Of a stretch of DNA of 64,000 nucleotides, positions 43,295-51,290 are shown piece by piece. Position numbers and translations under genes: made by a program. Under the pieces are notes generated by a model. The model worked only from the letters and a program-made list of their open reading frames with translations. It was not told where the DNA came from and ran no database searches. The first letter of the stretch is position 1, and every line of letters begins with the position of its first letter. Source of the DNA: MTP4 sp052056915 (lineage in GTDB: Archaea; Halobacteriota; Methanosarcinia; Methanosarcinales; Methanosarcinaceae). The DNA lies in assembly GCF_052056915.1 (NCBI RefSeq), contig NZ_CP195119.1, positions 744,001 to 808,000 of the forward strand. The letters are read 5' to 3'.

Positions 43295-44390
43295 GCATAG
43301 TTTCCTCCATTTCGTTCAGAATGTCTTTTTCCATTGAACAGCCCCCACAAGCTGTACAGCCTCTCTGTAAATCAGGAAACAAACCCCTCTCTTTAAGCAA
43401 ATCTGCGGCTTTCTGTGAAATTGCAAGATAGTTCTCTGGAGAAGTAGGTGCCATAGTATTTAATAAACAGTTGTCGTAAGGTTTAAATGGAATGACTGTA
43501 GGTATCACACCTATTTCTGTCATCAAATCTATACCACGAAGTGTATCCTCAATATCTTCAAGGCCTACTAACAATACAGAACTAACATTGTTTTCACCAA
43601 AAAGTTCAACTGAGTATTTCCAACATTCGATATAATCTTCTAATTTTATAGAAGATTTCCCAGGACAAATGTAACATCTTTTCTCTTTGTTGAATATCTC
43701 AAGATTCATGATTATTGAGTTACAACCTACGTAATATAAATCATCTAAAAACTGTTTGCATTTAGGGGGAACCAACTCTACTGACGTGGATAAAGTTGAA
43801 ACGTTCCTTACAGACTCAATAATTTTAGTATATAATTCGATTCCACAATCATTTTGATTTAGTGTAGGACCACTTACTCCTATATCTGTGTAATTTCCAC
43901 TTTTAACAAAAAACTCAAGGGCCTTTTCAGTTAATTCAGCATTAAAATTATAATTACTAAACTGATAAGTACAAAAACGACACTTATTATCTTCTTTAGA
44001 ATATACACATCTTTTAGTGGTTGAGTAAAACAAAGTAGTTTCACTATGAGGTCTTAAATTTTGTAATATCGGTTTTATATCTTCAGGAACATTTGAAGCT
44101 ACTTTCACAGGCCTACAAACTGCAACAGGATCACCAAATTTATATAATAAAAACCGATCATTCTCATCATCCGGCTTCAAATGAAAAGGAGAATTTTCTT
44201 TGACAAATTTTTCATTTACTGGAACATTAACTATAGTACGATCTTCGAGATTGATTGGTATTCCATGAACATATCCACTTTCATTAAAGAATGGATTAAA
44301 TAAAGTTGCTTCATAATTAGGATGCACACCATAACATAAAAGCTCAGCTTTTATTTTCAATAGATCGATTCCAAAAGAAGAGAGTGTCAC
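43281..44390 (-). CDS. Radical SAM enzyme, BioB-like, Nit1C-associated type
   Basis: 369 residues. Cluster cysteines C128, C137 and C140 (CVYSKEDNKCRFC, spacing CX8CX2C) bind the 4Fe-4S cluster that splits S-adenosylmethionine. The ~120-residue N-terminal part with VPVNEKFVKENSPFHL resembles the MSMEG_0568-type radical SAM proteins of Nit1C gene clusters (resemblance from memory). A C-terminal CTACGGCS could bind an extra cluster. Start GTG 44390 follows AGGTGA at good spacing. The substrate is unknown. Confidence 0.8.
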   Translation of the reverse strand: MTLSSFGIDLLKIKAELLCYGVHPNYEATLFNPFFNESGYVHGIPINLEDRTIVNVPVNEKFVKENSPFHLKPDDENDRFLLYKFGDPVAVCRPVKVASNVPEDIKPILQNLRPHSETTLFYSTTKRCVYSKEDNKCRFCTYQFSNYNFNAELTEKALEFFVKSGNYTDIGVSGPTLNQNDCGIELYTKIIESVRNVSTLSTSVELVPPKCKQFLDDLYYVGCNSIIMNLEIFNKEKRCYICPGKSSIKLEDYIECWKYSVELFGENNVSSVLLVGLEDIEDTLRGIDLMTEIGVIPTVIPFKPYDNCLLNTMAPTSPENYLAISQKAADLLKERGLFPDLQRGCTACGGCSMEKDILNEMEETMHGIY

Positions 44391-44468
44391 AATTTCACCT
44401 AGCCCAAAATATGATTAAGAAAAGTACACAGATGCTAAGAATGTCTTCGTCTGGATTCATATGGTAAA

Positions 44469-45728
44469 TTAAGCGTCGAAAACATTCTTCATTGAGTATA
44501 TATAATTATCTTTATTTTTTTCCACAAATTCGATATTACTTACTACTCTATCAATGAGTGAATTATTTTCAAAATATTTCTCATTTTCCAGAAGCAAATT
44601 ATAAGATTCAGTGCAATAACATGCATTTAACTTATTTACATTTTCAAAGTACGTACTCCAATCATAAGTTTCTCTTAGCATTCTTATATTTGACAAAATA
44701 ACTTCAGCACATTGAGAGCAACTTCCCCTCATATTTTTGAAAGAATGTGCCTCAGGGGCAGGTGGCCCTCCTACAGGATCAGCTATCATCCAGGGAATGT
44801 CTAATGCATTCTCTCCATATTGGTCATATAAAATATCCATCAATTTTAATACTGTTCTAGGTTCAACAACAAAATGTCTACCATATGAAAAAAGCAGATG
44901 ATCCACTGTAAACTCTTTAAAATTTGAAATCATTAGTACTGGTAAAACATTATTGTGCTTCAAATATTCAATGCTCTGTCTGACATCCATAACTATTTCA
45001 TTTTGAGTCATAGAATGTAAGCCAGCAAAAATAAACGCTCCTGGTCTTAGCCCGAGTTTTTTAATAATATTAACTGCATTTTCAAACGCTTCAATATTTA
45101 GGTTTTTGAAATATAATAGCTCTCGACTTACTTCGTTCACCGATTCAAACCCCATTAGAACAACAGTGTTTAATTTACGCAAAGAATCTGATATTATTGA
45201 TAGTTCACCATTGTTATAAGAGTTAATTACGTCTTCGGCATGGGTTTCAATGAATAGCTGAAGCTTGATTCCATTTACTTCTGCACCTTCAACTATTTTT
45301 TCTACAACCTTTCGTCGATATTCAGTGGATATCTCATAGTCACTGAAAAAAGAACCTGTGAGAGTAATAGCCACTTTGTTTAGATCTGAGGGGTATGCTT
45401 TTAAAAATTGATTCTCTAAAATTGTTTTGTTCACATTGTGAAATATGAAATCAACTTGTTTTAGCAAATATTCATAGATGACATTTTTGTCTTTCAGAAC
45501 AGGCGGAACATTTGAATAACCACAAGGAGTGCAAAAGCCCTTCTCACTCCTTAAGCAATTGAATCCATGAAGGATATACTCAGGCCAAGGCCCTATAGAA
45601 TTTTCAACATTACCTCCAAATGGAATATCAGGTGTTACGGGAGTAACAAATTGACTGCCATAAGCTTTACGTAGGGAAATGTTTATTTTTGCAATTTTAT
45701 TTAGAAGGTTAGCATTAATATGCTCCAT
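44469..45728 (-). CDS. Radical SAM enzyme, RaSEA/Elp3-like
   Basis: 419 residues. C58, C66 and C69 (CLRSEKGFCTPCGY, spacing CX7CX2C) resemble the cluster motif of TIGR01210-type proteins, which include RaSEA of archaeosine synthesis. TLTGSFFSD and VLMGFESVNEVSRE fit strands of the radical SAM barrel, and GSCSQCAE near the C-terminus may bind a further metal. ATG 45728 has GGAGAT seven bases before it and is preferred to TTG 45743. It is 78 bases upstream of the second radical SAM gene in the same direction. Confidence 0.8.
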   Translation of the reverse strand: MEHINANLLNKIAKINISLRKAYGSQFVTPVTPDIPFGGNVENSIGPWPEYILHGFNCLRSEKGFCTPCGYSNVPPVLKDKNVIYEYLLKQVDFIFHNVNKTILENQFLKAYPSDLNKVAITLTGSFFSDYEISTEYRRKVVEKIVEGAEVNGIKLQLFIETHAEDVINSYNNGELSIISDSLRKLNTVVLMGFESVNEVSRELLYFKNLNIEAFENAVNIIKKLGLRPGAFIFAGLHSMTQNEIVMDVRQSIEYLKHNNVLPVLMISNFKEFTVDHLLFSYGRHFVVEPRTVLKLMDILYDQYGENALDIPWMIADPVGGPPAPEAHSFKNMRGSCSQCAEVILSNIRMLRETYDWSTYFENVNKLNACYCTESYNLLLENEKYFENNSLIDRVVSNIEFVEKNKDNYIYSMKNVFDA

Positions 45729-46307
45729 TAACTGTATCTCCAAATCTTTTTATGCATCTTAATATATATTAGTTGAGATAAGCTCTCATGTTAACCATTT
45801 TAGTGTGGCCTGGGTAATTTAGAGAAAAACTTGAAATTAATAACTCCAAGTTTTTTAAGAGTTTGCATTTTCCAGAAATTTTTGAGTTGAATGAAGAAGT
45901 CATAAATAAGGACTCGTCACAGAAGAAACTCTGCATATCCGCTTGGACATCCTGATTTTCAAGATCAGAGTAGCCACTCGAAGTTATAATTTAATAATAA
46001 GTTGTATAGGTTATTTTGCTGAAGATCCCTAAGTGGCCACACCTATTGAACCAATGAAGTTGGGGTGTGGGTAAATGGACCATCAAGGAGCCATTGATAT
46101 AATCCTATAATTTGGAGACAGCACTATTTTTTTACATTATTAGCTTGCCTTGTGGAAAGGCTGTATTTATCAGTAGAATGCTGTTAAATATCCTTAGAGC
46201 CCGCAACGGAATAAACTATGCAACATTTCATTCACAGTATATTTTGACTGGCTCGATTGACCTTGGGAATTATCCGTTAAAATTGTAAAATATAAGTGTA
46301 TGTTATT
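45729..46307. other. AT-rich spacer with no recognised gene
   Basis: About 580 bases. I see no gene, repeat array or RNA with confidence. A few stretches near 45950-46080 have more balanced composition and may be the remains of a lost gene, but no frame stays open. Confidence 0.35.
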
Positions 46308-46856
46308 TTATTGCAACCCTTTGATTGACTGGTAGAATTTCATATATTCTTCTTCTATCGACTTTTTACTTTCAACCTCTCCCACATCCCTCGCGGAAAT
46401 TTCAAATGAGTCGATAAAATTCATATTAAATATGTTAGAAAAATTTTTAATGTAATCAATAACAGTGCTCCGAGAAGCATCTCCCTCTTCGTCGCTCAAT
46501 TGCCCTACAACTATCAGACTGACATTTTTTCCTTCCAAGTTGTCACATATAGGATTTAGGCGATCCAAGAAATTTTTTAGCAATGCAGGGATGTTATCAA
46601 AGTAAACAGGCGTGGAAATAATTATTCCGTCACATTCTTGTAAATTCATATAAACTTCGTTCATATCGTCATTAAGGTGACAAAAACCTTCCTCCTGTTC
46701 ACACAATAAGCATCCATCGCAGTATTTTATGTTCATATTTCTTAGCCCATAGAGAATGACCTCATTACCATCTTGTTTGATTAAATTTGAAATCTTCTCT
46801 AATAACCACGAACTATTCCCATTTCGCGGACTTCCACATATCCCAACAAATTTCAT
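46308..46856 (-). CDS. Iron-sulfur flavoprotein (Isf) family
   Basis: 182 residues, flavodoxin-like. FMN-binding loop GICGSPRNGNSS at the N-terminus and the compact cysteine motif C46, C49, C52, C59 (CDGCLLCEQEEGFC) that in Methanosarcina Isf binds a 4Fe-4S cluster. STPVYFDNIPALLKNFLDR matches the second flavin contact. Isf proteins pass electrons from ferredoxin to oxygen or peroxide. It is AT-rich like the radical SAM genes and on the same strand, so it may supply reductant to them; that is inference. Confidence 0.85.
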   Translation of the reverse strand: MKFVGICGSPRNGNSSWLLEKISNLIKQDGNEVILYGLRNMNIKYCDGCLLCEQEEGFCHLNDDMNEVYMNLQECDGIIISTPVYFDNIPALLKNFLDRLNPICDNLEGKNVSLIVVGQLSDEEGDASRSTVIDYIKNFSNIFNMNFIDSFEISARDVGEVESKKSIEEEYMKFYQSIKGLQ

Positions 46857-47146
46857 AAATTACATTCCATCTTTATTCTTACTTTATGATTGATATATCA
46901 GTAATTCAACTAATTTATTAAGAACTTTCTTTTGTGTTACAAGTAAAAAAAACTAAATAGTAGTTTTTAAACTTTTTCTGATCTTTCTCTACTTAAAATA
47001 AGCCATAAAATTTCATCCTAACCTAGTAAATCAATCAACTCATTTTGTGAAAGTTGATCTAGGCAGATGAATAATTATAAAATCAAAGGTGCAGAGCGCA
47101 CCCCGCAGCAATCTACGTGACGTTCAGCTGAAATAAAAAGTCTCAA
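46857..47146. other. AT-rich spacer
   Basis: This is upstream of the Isf gene and ends at a truncated exporter copy. Nothing else is recognised. Confidence 0.35.
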
Positions 47147-47281
47147 ACCAAAAAGAAGCTGGTAAAACACCACCGGCCCTTCAGCCATGTTCCTGACGTA
47201 AACGAAAAAGATGCCTGCAAACCCATAGATGACGGATGCCGCAATTACCTGGGCGCTGGCCTTTACTTGCCGGGATTCCAT
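47147..47281 (-). pseudogene. N-terminal fragment of a DMT exporter gene
   Basis: About 45 codons from ATG 47281 (ESRQVKASAQVIAASVIYG, then FAGIFFVYVRNMAEGPVVFY and QLLFG). The DNA at about 47145-47262 matches 40680-40797 with only about five differences in ~118 bases. After QLLFG the similarity stops abruptly. It is a recent partial duplication of the exporter gene at 39836. Confidence 0.85.
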
Positions 47282-47583
47282 GACCTGCTCAATACGGGGT
47301 TTAATTAAATAATACTTTCCTGAGCGTGCTGAAAGTATCATCCTGAGCTTCCTGTTCTCCGCGGTTTCCGGAATACTCCGGGAGGAAATATTGGAAAAGG
47401 AAAAGAGGGAATGTGAAAAAACGTACCATGAACCCCATATTTAAACAAAATACACCTTTAAATTTAGCAAGAATCCCCGCAAATATGTGTATAAAAACAA
47501 TTTTATAAAATTGTTTCGATAACATTAAATACTGTCAAAACAATTATTTATATGAATAGGCAAGTGCGGAAACGGAGAACTAG

Positions 47584-47636
47584 GGGCGTGTTTGGGTCCT
47601 TTAACGACTATCATCACATCACCCCCAAACACGCCC
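47584..47636 (+). ncRNA. Candidate hairpin RNA or bidirectional terminator
   Basis: GGGCGTGTTTGGG (47584-47596) pairs perfectly with CCCAAACACGCCC (47624-47636), leaving a 27-base loop. A TATA-like TTTATATGA at 47548-47556 lies about 27 bases upstream of the stem, the distance expected for a promoter. No long T-run follows. The strand is uncertain. Confidence 0.4.
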
Positions 47637-47691
47637 ATGACCTTCAATCCACACAGCTTTTTCAACCTTGATTAAAGAGAGACAAAAAATA

Positions 47692-47794
47692 GAAGCCCTG
47701 ACGGAATTTGCTGTCAACTTTTCTGTCTGCCTTAGTTGTTCTGTCTGCCAAATAAGAAGCCATCTAAAAGATCCTTCCTTCCCGGCAGGGCTTC
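47692..47794. other. Long-range inverted repeat, possible structured RNA
   Basis: GAAGCCCTGACGG (47692-47704) pairs with CCGGCAGGGCTTC (47782-47794) with one mismatch across 77 bases. TTCTGTCTGCC occurs twice within the loop. Confidence 0.35.
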
Positions 47795-47868
47795 CAGGTT
47801 GCCTTTCATCAATGCCCCTTCTTTGAAATGCTTTTTTGAAGTACTTTATACGATTGGCACTCAGTGAC

Positions 47869-47930
47869 GTGATTTATCCGATTTGCTAAATACTTTGATG
47901 TGATTTATCCCATTAGCTAAATACTTTGAT
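47869..47930. repeat. 31-base direct repeat, two units
   Basis: GTGATTTATCCGATTTGCTA plus 11 bases at 47869-47899 is repeated at 47900-47930 with two changes. Confidence 0.85.
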
Positions 47931-47984
47931 CCGGCTCTTTGAAATATTCAATTTCCAGATCGGCGTGTAACATTAACCAGGGCT

Positions 47985-48734
47985 TCAAGTTTCAGCGGTT
48001 CTGTTTCTCTTCTTCACTCCCAGCACCCTTACGACCACCATGCTGATCTCGAAAAAGATAACCATAGGAATAGCCACCATGACCTGGCTGATAACGTCCG
48101 GGGGCGTTATCGCAGCCCCTGAAAACAGGAAGATGATATAGATGTGCTTTCGGTAGGTTACGAGAGTTTCATACTTCACGAAACCGTTCCGGGTAAGGAA
48201 GGTGAGCACGATGGGAAGCTCGAAGATCAGCCCGAAAAGGGCCGTTCCGGCTGCTGCAAAGGAGATGAACTTGAAGACCGAATAGGTCGCTGAAATCCCT
48301 GATCCTGCTGCGTTCAGGTAGAGGTATTTAAGGAAAAGGGGCAGCATTATAAAATAAGCGTAGGAAGCCCCAAGGACGAACATTACAAGAGCAGCAACAC
48401 TTAAGAAGATAAACTGGCTCCGCCTGACAACGACCGGATTCCTGAAAGAAAAACGCTGTGAAATACCCCTGTATATGTAAAAGGCGATAAAAGGCAGAGC
48501 TACCAGAAGCCCGATAATTAAAGAGAGCTTTAGTTTGAGCATCATCACTTCCAGAGGAGTGACATAGACAATTTTTGCACCTTCCGGGAGGAGGTCTTCT
48601 TTCATCCTTTCAATCAGGGGTCCCGTAAACTGGAAAGACAGCGCAACGCCCGAAAACAGGACTGCCGCGATTAATACCAGTTTTTTTCGCAGGGTCAGCA
48701 GAATTACGCTTAAACTTTCAATAGCTTCAGACAT
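47985..48734 (-). CDS. tatC: TatC-family translocase subunit, N-terminally diverged
   Basis: 249 residues, six predicted helices. The C-terminal core is canonical: FLFSGAAITPPDVISQVMVA followed by IPMVIFFE, and FELPIVLTFLTRNGFVKYET in the middle. The N-terminal consensus with HLxELRxR, which receives twin-arginine signals, is replaced by IESLSVILLTLRKKL. It is divergent from the other tatC (49018) with a 283-base gap. Tat exports folded proteins with TatA. Confidence 0.85.
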   Translation of the reverse strand: MSEAIESLSVILLTLRKKLVLIAAVLFSGVALSFQFTGPLIERMKEDLLPEGAKIVYVTPLEVMMLKLKLSLIIGLLVALPFIAFYIYRGISQRFSFRNPVVVRRSQFIFLSVAALVMFVLGASYAYFIMLPLFLKYLYLNAAGSGISATYSVFKFISFAAAGTALFGLIFELPIVLTFLTRNGFVKYETLVTYRKHIYIIFLFSGAAITPPDVISQVMVAIPMVIFFEISMVVVRVLGVKKRNRTAET

Positions 48735-49017
48735 ATGGAGTACCTTTTTTTCAACGCAAACGCGATTTTATCGTTTTTTACCCACTTTCTTCCTAATTGT
48801 TTTTTGCCCATACCCCTTTTATAGATATTTACCCACTTTTTCGTCCCGTTCCTTTCGTCACCTTCTTTTTTTCCACTTTCTTTTGTTCTACACCATAGCT
48901 CTGTAATTATCCATGAAGGGGACATCAAGAATATTCACTGGTTGGTTTCAGGAGTAAATGTAATATTCTGTTCCGATATTAATATATTTATTTAAGTGCA
49001 GTGTAAAGACAGTTATC
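48735..49017. promoter_or_regulatory. Divergent tatC promoter region
   Basis: TTAATATATTTAT (about 48978-48990) is a TATA-like box some 28-38 bases before ATG 49018. No gene is seen in the rest. Confidence 0.4.
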
Positions 49018-49863
49018 ATGAATTCTCATAACCCCGGAAACCAGACCCCTGCCGGAGAAGCCACCGGCCCCGGAGAAAGCCGCGGATTCGAATACGATTC
49101 CGCAAACGCAAAGGCCCCGGCATACGCAAAGAGGTCACCAACCACAACCGCTTCAGGGGTTCTAGGGGACATAGAAGAACCCGTCATGGCCCACCTGCAT
49201 GAGCTCAGGAACCGGCTGGGGATCGTCCTTATCTGGCTTTTCCTGGCAATGATGCTTGCGTACCCGTTTTCGGAGAAGGGAATGCTGCTCATCTGGAGTG
49301 AATTCATAAGCCCCGAACTGGACATGGCAGTGTACTCCCCCCTGGAATGGGTCTTTGCCAGGCTCAGGCTCTGCCTGGTCTTTGCCCTTGCCGTTTCCAT
49401 TCCTCAGATTTTCTACCAGCTCTACAGGTTCGCAGGCAAAGGGCTCTATCCCCATGAAAAGCGCTTCTTCCTCAAAGTAGTGCCCGCTTCCTTCCTGCTC
49501 TTTATACTGGGGACAGCCGTGGGCTACTTCCTGGTCCTGCCGGTGATGTTCAAATATGTGATCTTTTATTCGGGAGACCTGGCATCAGCCCAGCTTTCGG
49601 TCCACAACACCCTTTCGGCAGTGACCACCATCCTTGCGGGTTTCGGAATTGTTTTCCAGGCACCCCTGCTGGTTATCTTTGCCGTGAAAATGGGGCTTGT
49701 AAAGTACGAAACCCTTAAAAAACAGAGGCTTCTGGTCTACAGTGCGATCCTTGCCCTTTCCCTCTTTCTCTCCCCGGACCCGACCTTCATTGCACAGTTC
49801 CTGGTCGCCTTGCTGCTGGTAATCCTCTTCGAATTCAGCCTGCTTCTGGTCCGGCTCTTTTGA
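49018..49863 (+). CDS. tatC: TatC-family translocase subunit, with canonical N-terminus
   Basis: 281 residues. The motif MAHLHELRNRLGIVLIW at residues 57-73 is the TatC signal-recognition segment, preceded by a ~55-residue hydrophilic extension not usual in TatC. Near the C-terminus the usual TPPDxxSQ is replaced by LSPDPTFIAQFLVALLLVIL. This is the reverse of its divergent neighbour, which keeps the second motif and lost the first. Two tatA genes follow in the same direction. Confidence 0.88.
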   Translation: MNSHNPGNQTPAGEATGPGESRGFEYDSANAKAPAYAKRSPTTTASGVLGDIEEPVMAHLHELRNRLGIVLIWLFLAMMLAYPFSEKGMLLIWSEFISPELDMAVYSPLEWVFARLRLCLVFALAVSIPQIFYQLYRFAGKGLYPHEKRFFLKVVPASFLLFILGTAVGYFLVLPVMFKYVIFYSGDLASAQLSVHNTLSAVTTILAGFGIVFQAPLLVIFAVKMGLVKYETLKKQRLLVYSAILALSLFLSPDPTFIAQFLVALLLVILFEFSLLLVRLF

Positions 49864-49961
49864 AAGCCGGAAAAATCGTTATTTTCTTTTGAACGTCAGC
49901 AAATCCAGGTTAAAAAATGCAGGTCCAGCTCAAAAAGCCGAAATTCGTTCCTTTTGCAAGA

Positions 49962-49974
49962 ATTTTTATATTTG
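49962..49974 (+). promoter_or_regulatory. TATA box for leaderless tatA
   Basis: TTTTTATATTTGA is centred about 27 bases before ATG 49995, which fits an archaeal promoter with a leaderless or almost leaderless transcript; no ribosome site is present. Confidence 0.5.
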
Positions 49975-49994
49975 ATGGGTAATAATGACCGATA

Positions 49995-50333
49995 ATGATA
50001 GGGTCCACTGAACTGATCGCAATTCTCATCGCTGTCCTCTTCCTCTTCGGACCCCGGAAACTCCCCGAGCTTGCAAGGTCTCTCGGGAGTGCCGTAGGGG
50101 AATTTAAAAAAGCCCAGCGTGCGGCAGAACTCGGGCTTACCGACTTTGATCCCTACACACGGAAAGTCAGGCAGGAGGGCAGCCCCGGTGAAAACGGGGA
50201 AAATAAGGATAAAGAGGAAGAGGAAAAGGAAGAGGTAGAGGAAGAAAACAAGAAAGAGACCAATTCCGACCTCGGAAGCGTGCTGGAAGCAAAATCTTCC
50301 CTCCCGGAAAAGGAAGGAAAAGGGGAGAACTGA
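49995..50333 (+). CDS. tatA: TatA-family protein with long acidic tail
   Basis: 112 residues. One N-terminal membrane helix (ELIAILIAVLFLFGPRKL), the FGP hinge and the amphipathic helix ELARSLGSAVGEFKKAQ typical of TatA. The C-terminal ~50 residues are a low-complexity Glu/Lys region. TatA forms the pore ring recruited by TatC. Confidence 0.9.
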   Translation: MIGSTELIAILIAVLFLFGPRKLPELARSLGSAVGEFKKAQRAAELGLTDFDPYTRKVRQEGSPGENGENKDKEEEEKEEVEEENKKETNSDLGSVLEAKSSLPEKEGKGEN

Positions 50334-50692
50334 ATTTCCGCCGAAAACAATACGGATTTTCGAAGCAAATGCTGTTCAAAGATAAATCCAACAGCCAAGC
50401 CAGCAATCAGACAGAATACTAAATATGATTAAGCCAGATACTATTATGGCTATCAGATAATCGTTTATTGAAATCAGATAATCTTCCGGGAAGGGAGTAT
50501 TATCTAAACATAATAATATAAAACCGTCAAATAATAAATTAAAAATAGAAACTTTATATATTATAAAAAAATCCTTTCCCTACATAAAGGTCAGAGTAAC
50601 TTTTAAGATCAGAATAATTTTTTAAGATCATTTTTAAGCTGCCAGAACCCCAGTACTCTTTAAGAAAACGAAAAACTTGAGGTCTAAAAGCC
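50334..50692. other. AT-rich spacer between tatA genes
   Basis: About 360 bases of AT-rich sequence with a short direct repeat (ATCAGATAATC, near 50441-50482) and TATA-like runs around 50548-50570. No gene is seen. Confidence 0.4.
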
Positions 50693-51016
50693 ATGCTACC
50701 AATAGGCACAAGTGAACTGATACTGATATTTGCAGTGGTTATGCTCCTTTTCGGGGCAAGCAAACTACCGGAACTTGCCAGGTCCATGGGAGGTTCGGTG
50801 GGAGAATTCAAGAAAGCCCAGAAAGAATCCGAACAGTCCTTTAAGGAATTTGAAAAATCCATAAAGGAGCCTACTGCTGAGACCCCGGCTGCAAAGACCA
50901 AAGTCCAGGAAACTGCCGAAAAGCTGGGCATCGACATCAAGGGCAAGACCGACGATGAACTTCTCGAAGAGATACAGAAAGCCGCCGAAAAGCCCAAAGA
51001 GGTCGCAGAGCCCTGA
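50693..51016 (+). CDS. tatA: TatA-family protein
   Basis: 107 residues. Membrane helix TSELILIFAVVMLLFGASKL followed by the amphipathic PELARSMGGSVGEFKKAQKE. The usual FGP is FGA here. The C-terminus is a charged helix with KLGIDIKGKTDDELLEEI. TTGAGGT lies before the ATG. Second tatA of the locus. Confidence 0.9.
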   Translation: MLPIGTSELILIFAVVMLLFGASKLPELARSMGGSVGEFKKAQKESEQSFKEFEKSIKEPTAETPAAKTKVQETAEKLGIDIKGKTDDELLEEIQKAAEKPKEVAEP

Positions 51017-51076
51017 ATAAAGAAACTTTAAACTTTAAACTGAAAACGTTAAACTGAAAACTGCAAGTAAAAAAAG

Positions 51077-51108
51077 CCGGATTTCTTTTTGAAATCCCGG
51101 AGTTTTTT
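51077..51108 (+). terminator. Hairpin and T-run after second tatA
   Basis: CCGGATTTC pairs with GAAATCCCGG (one bulge) around a T5 loop, followed by six T at 51103-51108. Confidence 0.5.
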
Positions 51109-51172
51109 ATCTCTTTTACGCACAGCCCGGAATACGCAAGAACACGGGGTAAAGGCTTTCAAATCCAACATT

Positions 51173-51290
51173 TTCAGAGTTCGTGCCTCGAACCCGCATA
51201 CTCACAGACAATCGGGATCTTTTCCCAGCACCTTCAGAGTTCGTATCTCGAACCCGCGTATTCTCCCGTAATAGGGATTTTTTCCCCACA
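51173..51290. repeat. About 58-base duplication of the amrS gene end
   Basis: The last codons of the radical SAM gene (reading GEKIPITGEYAGSRYEL and stop) are repeated just past its stop as EKIPIVCEYAGSRHEL and stop. TTCAGAGTTCG marks the left edge of both copies (51173 and about 51231). Confidence 0.8.

Larger units (their letters stand above)
47282..47984. other. Spacer with hairpin, structured stretch and 31-base repeat
   Basis: About 700 bases without a gene. It holds the 13-bp hairpin at 47584-47636, an imperfect inverted repeat at 47692-47794 and a two-unit direct repeat at 47869-47930, each listed separately. Confidence 0.5.

Noticed and set aside
45729..46307. Possible insertion sequence remnant between Isf and the radical SAM gene
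   Set aside because: No transposase-like reading and no terminal inverted repeats were found.
51173..51260. tRNA-like TTCGAACC stretches
   Set aside because: They belong to the duplicated end of amrS (antisense of the Gly-Ser-Arg codons); no cloverleaf can be folded around them.
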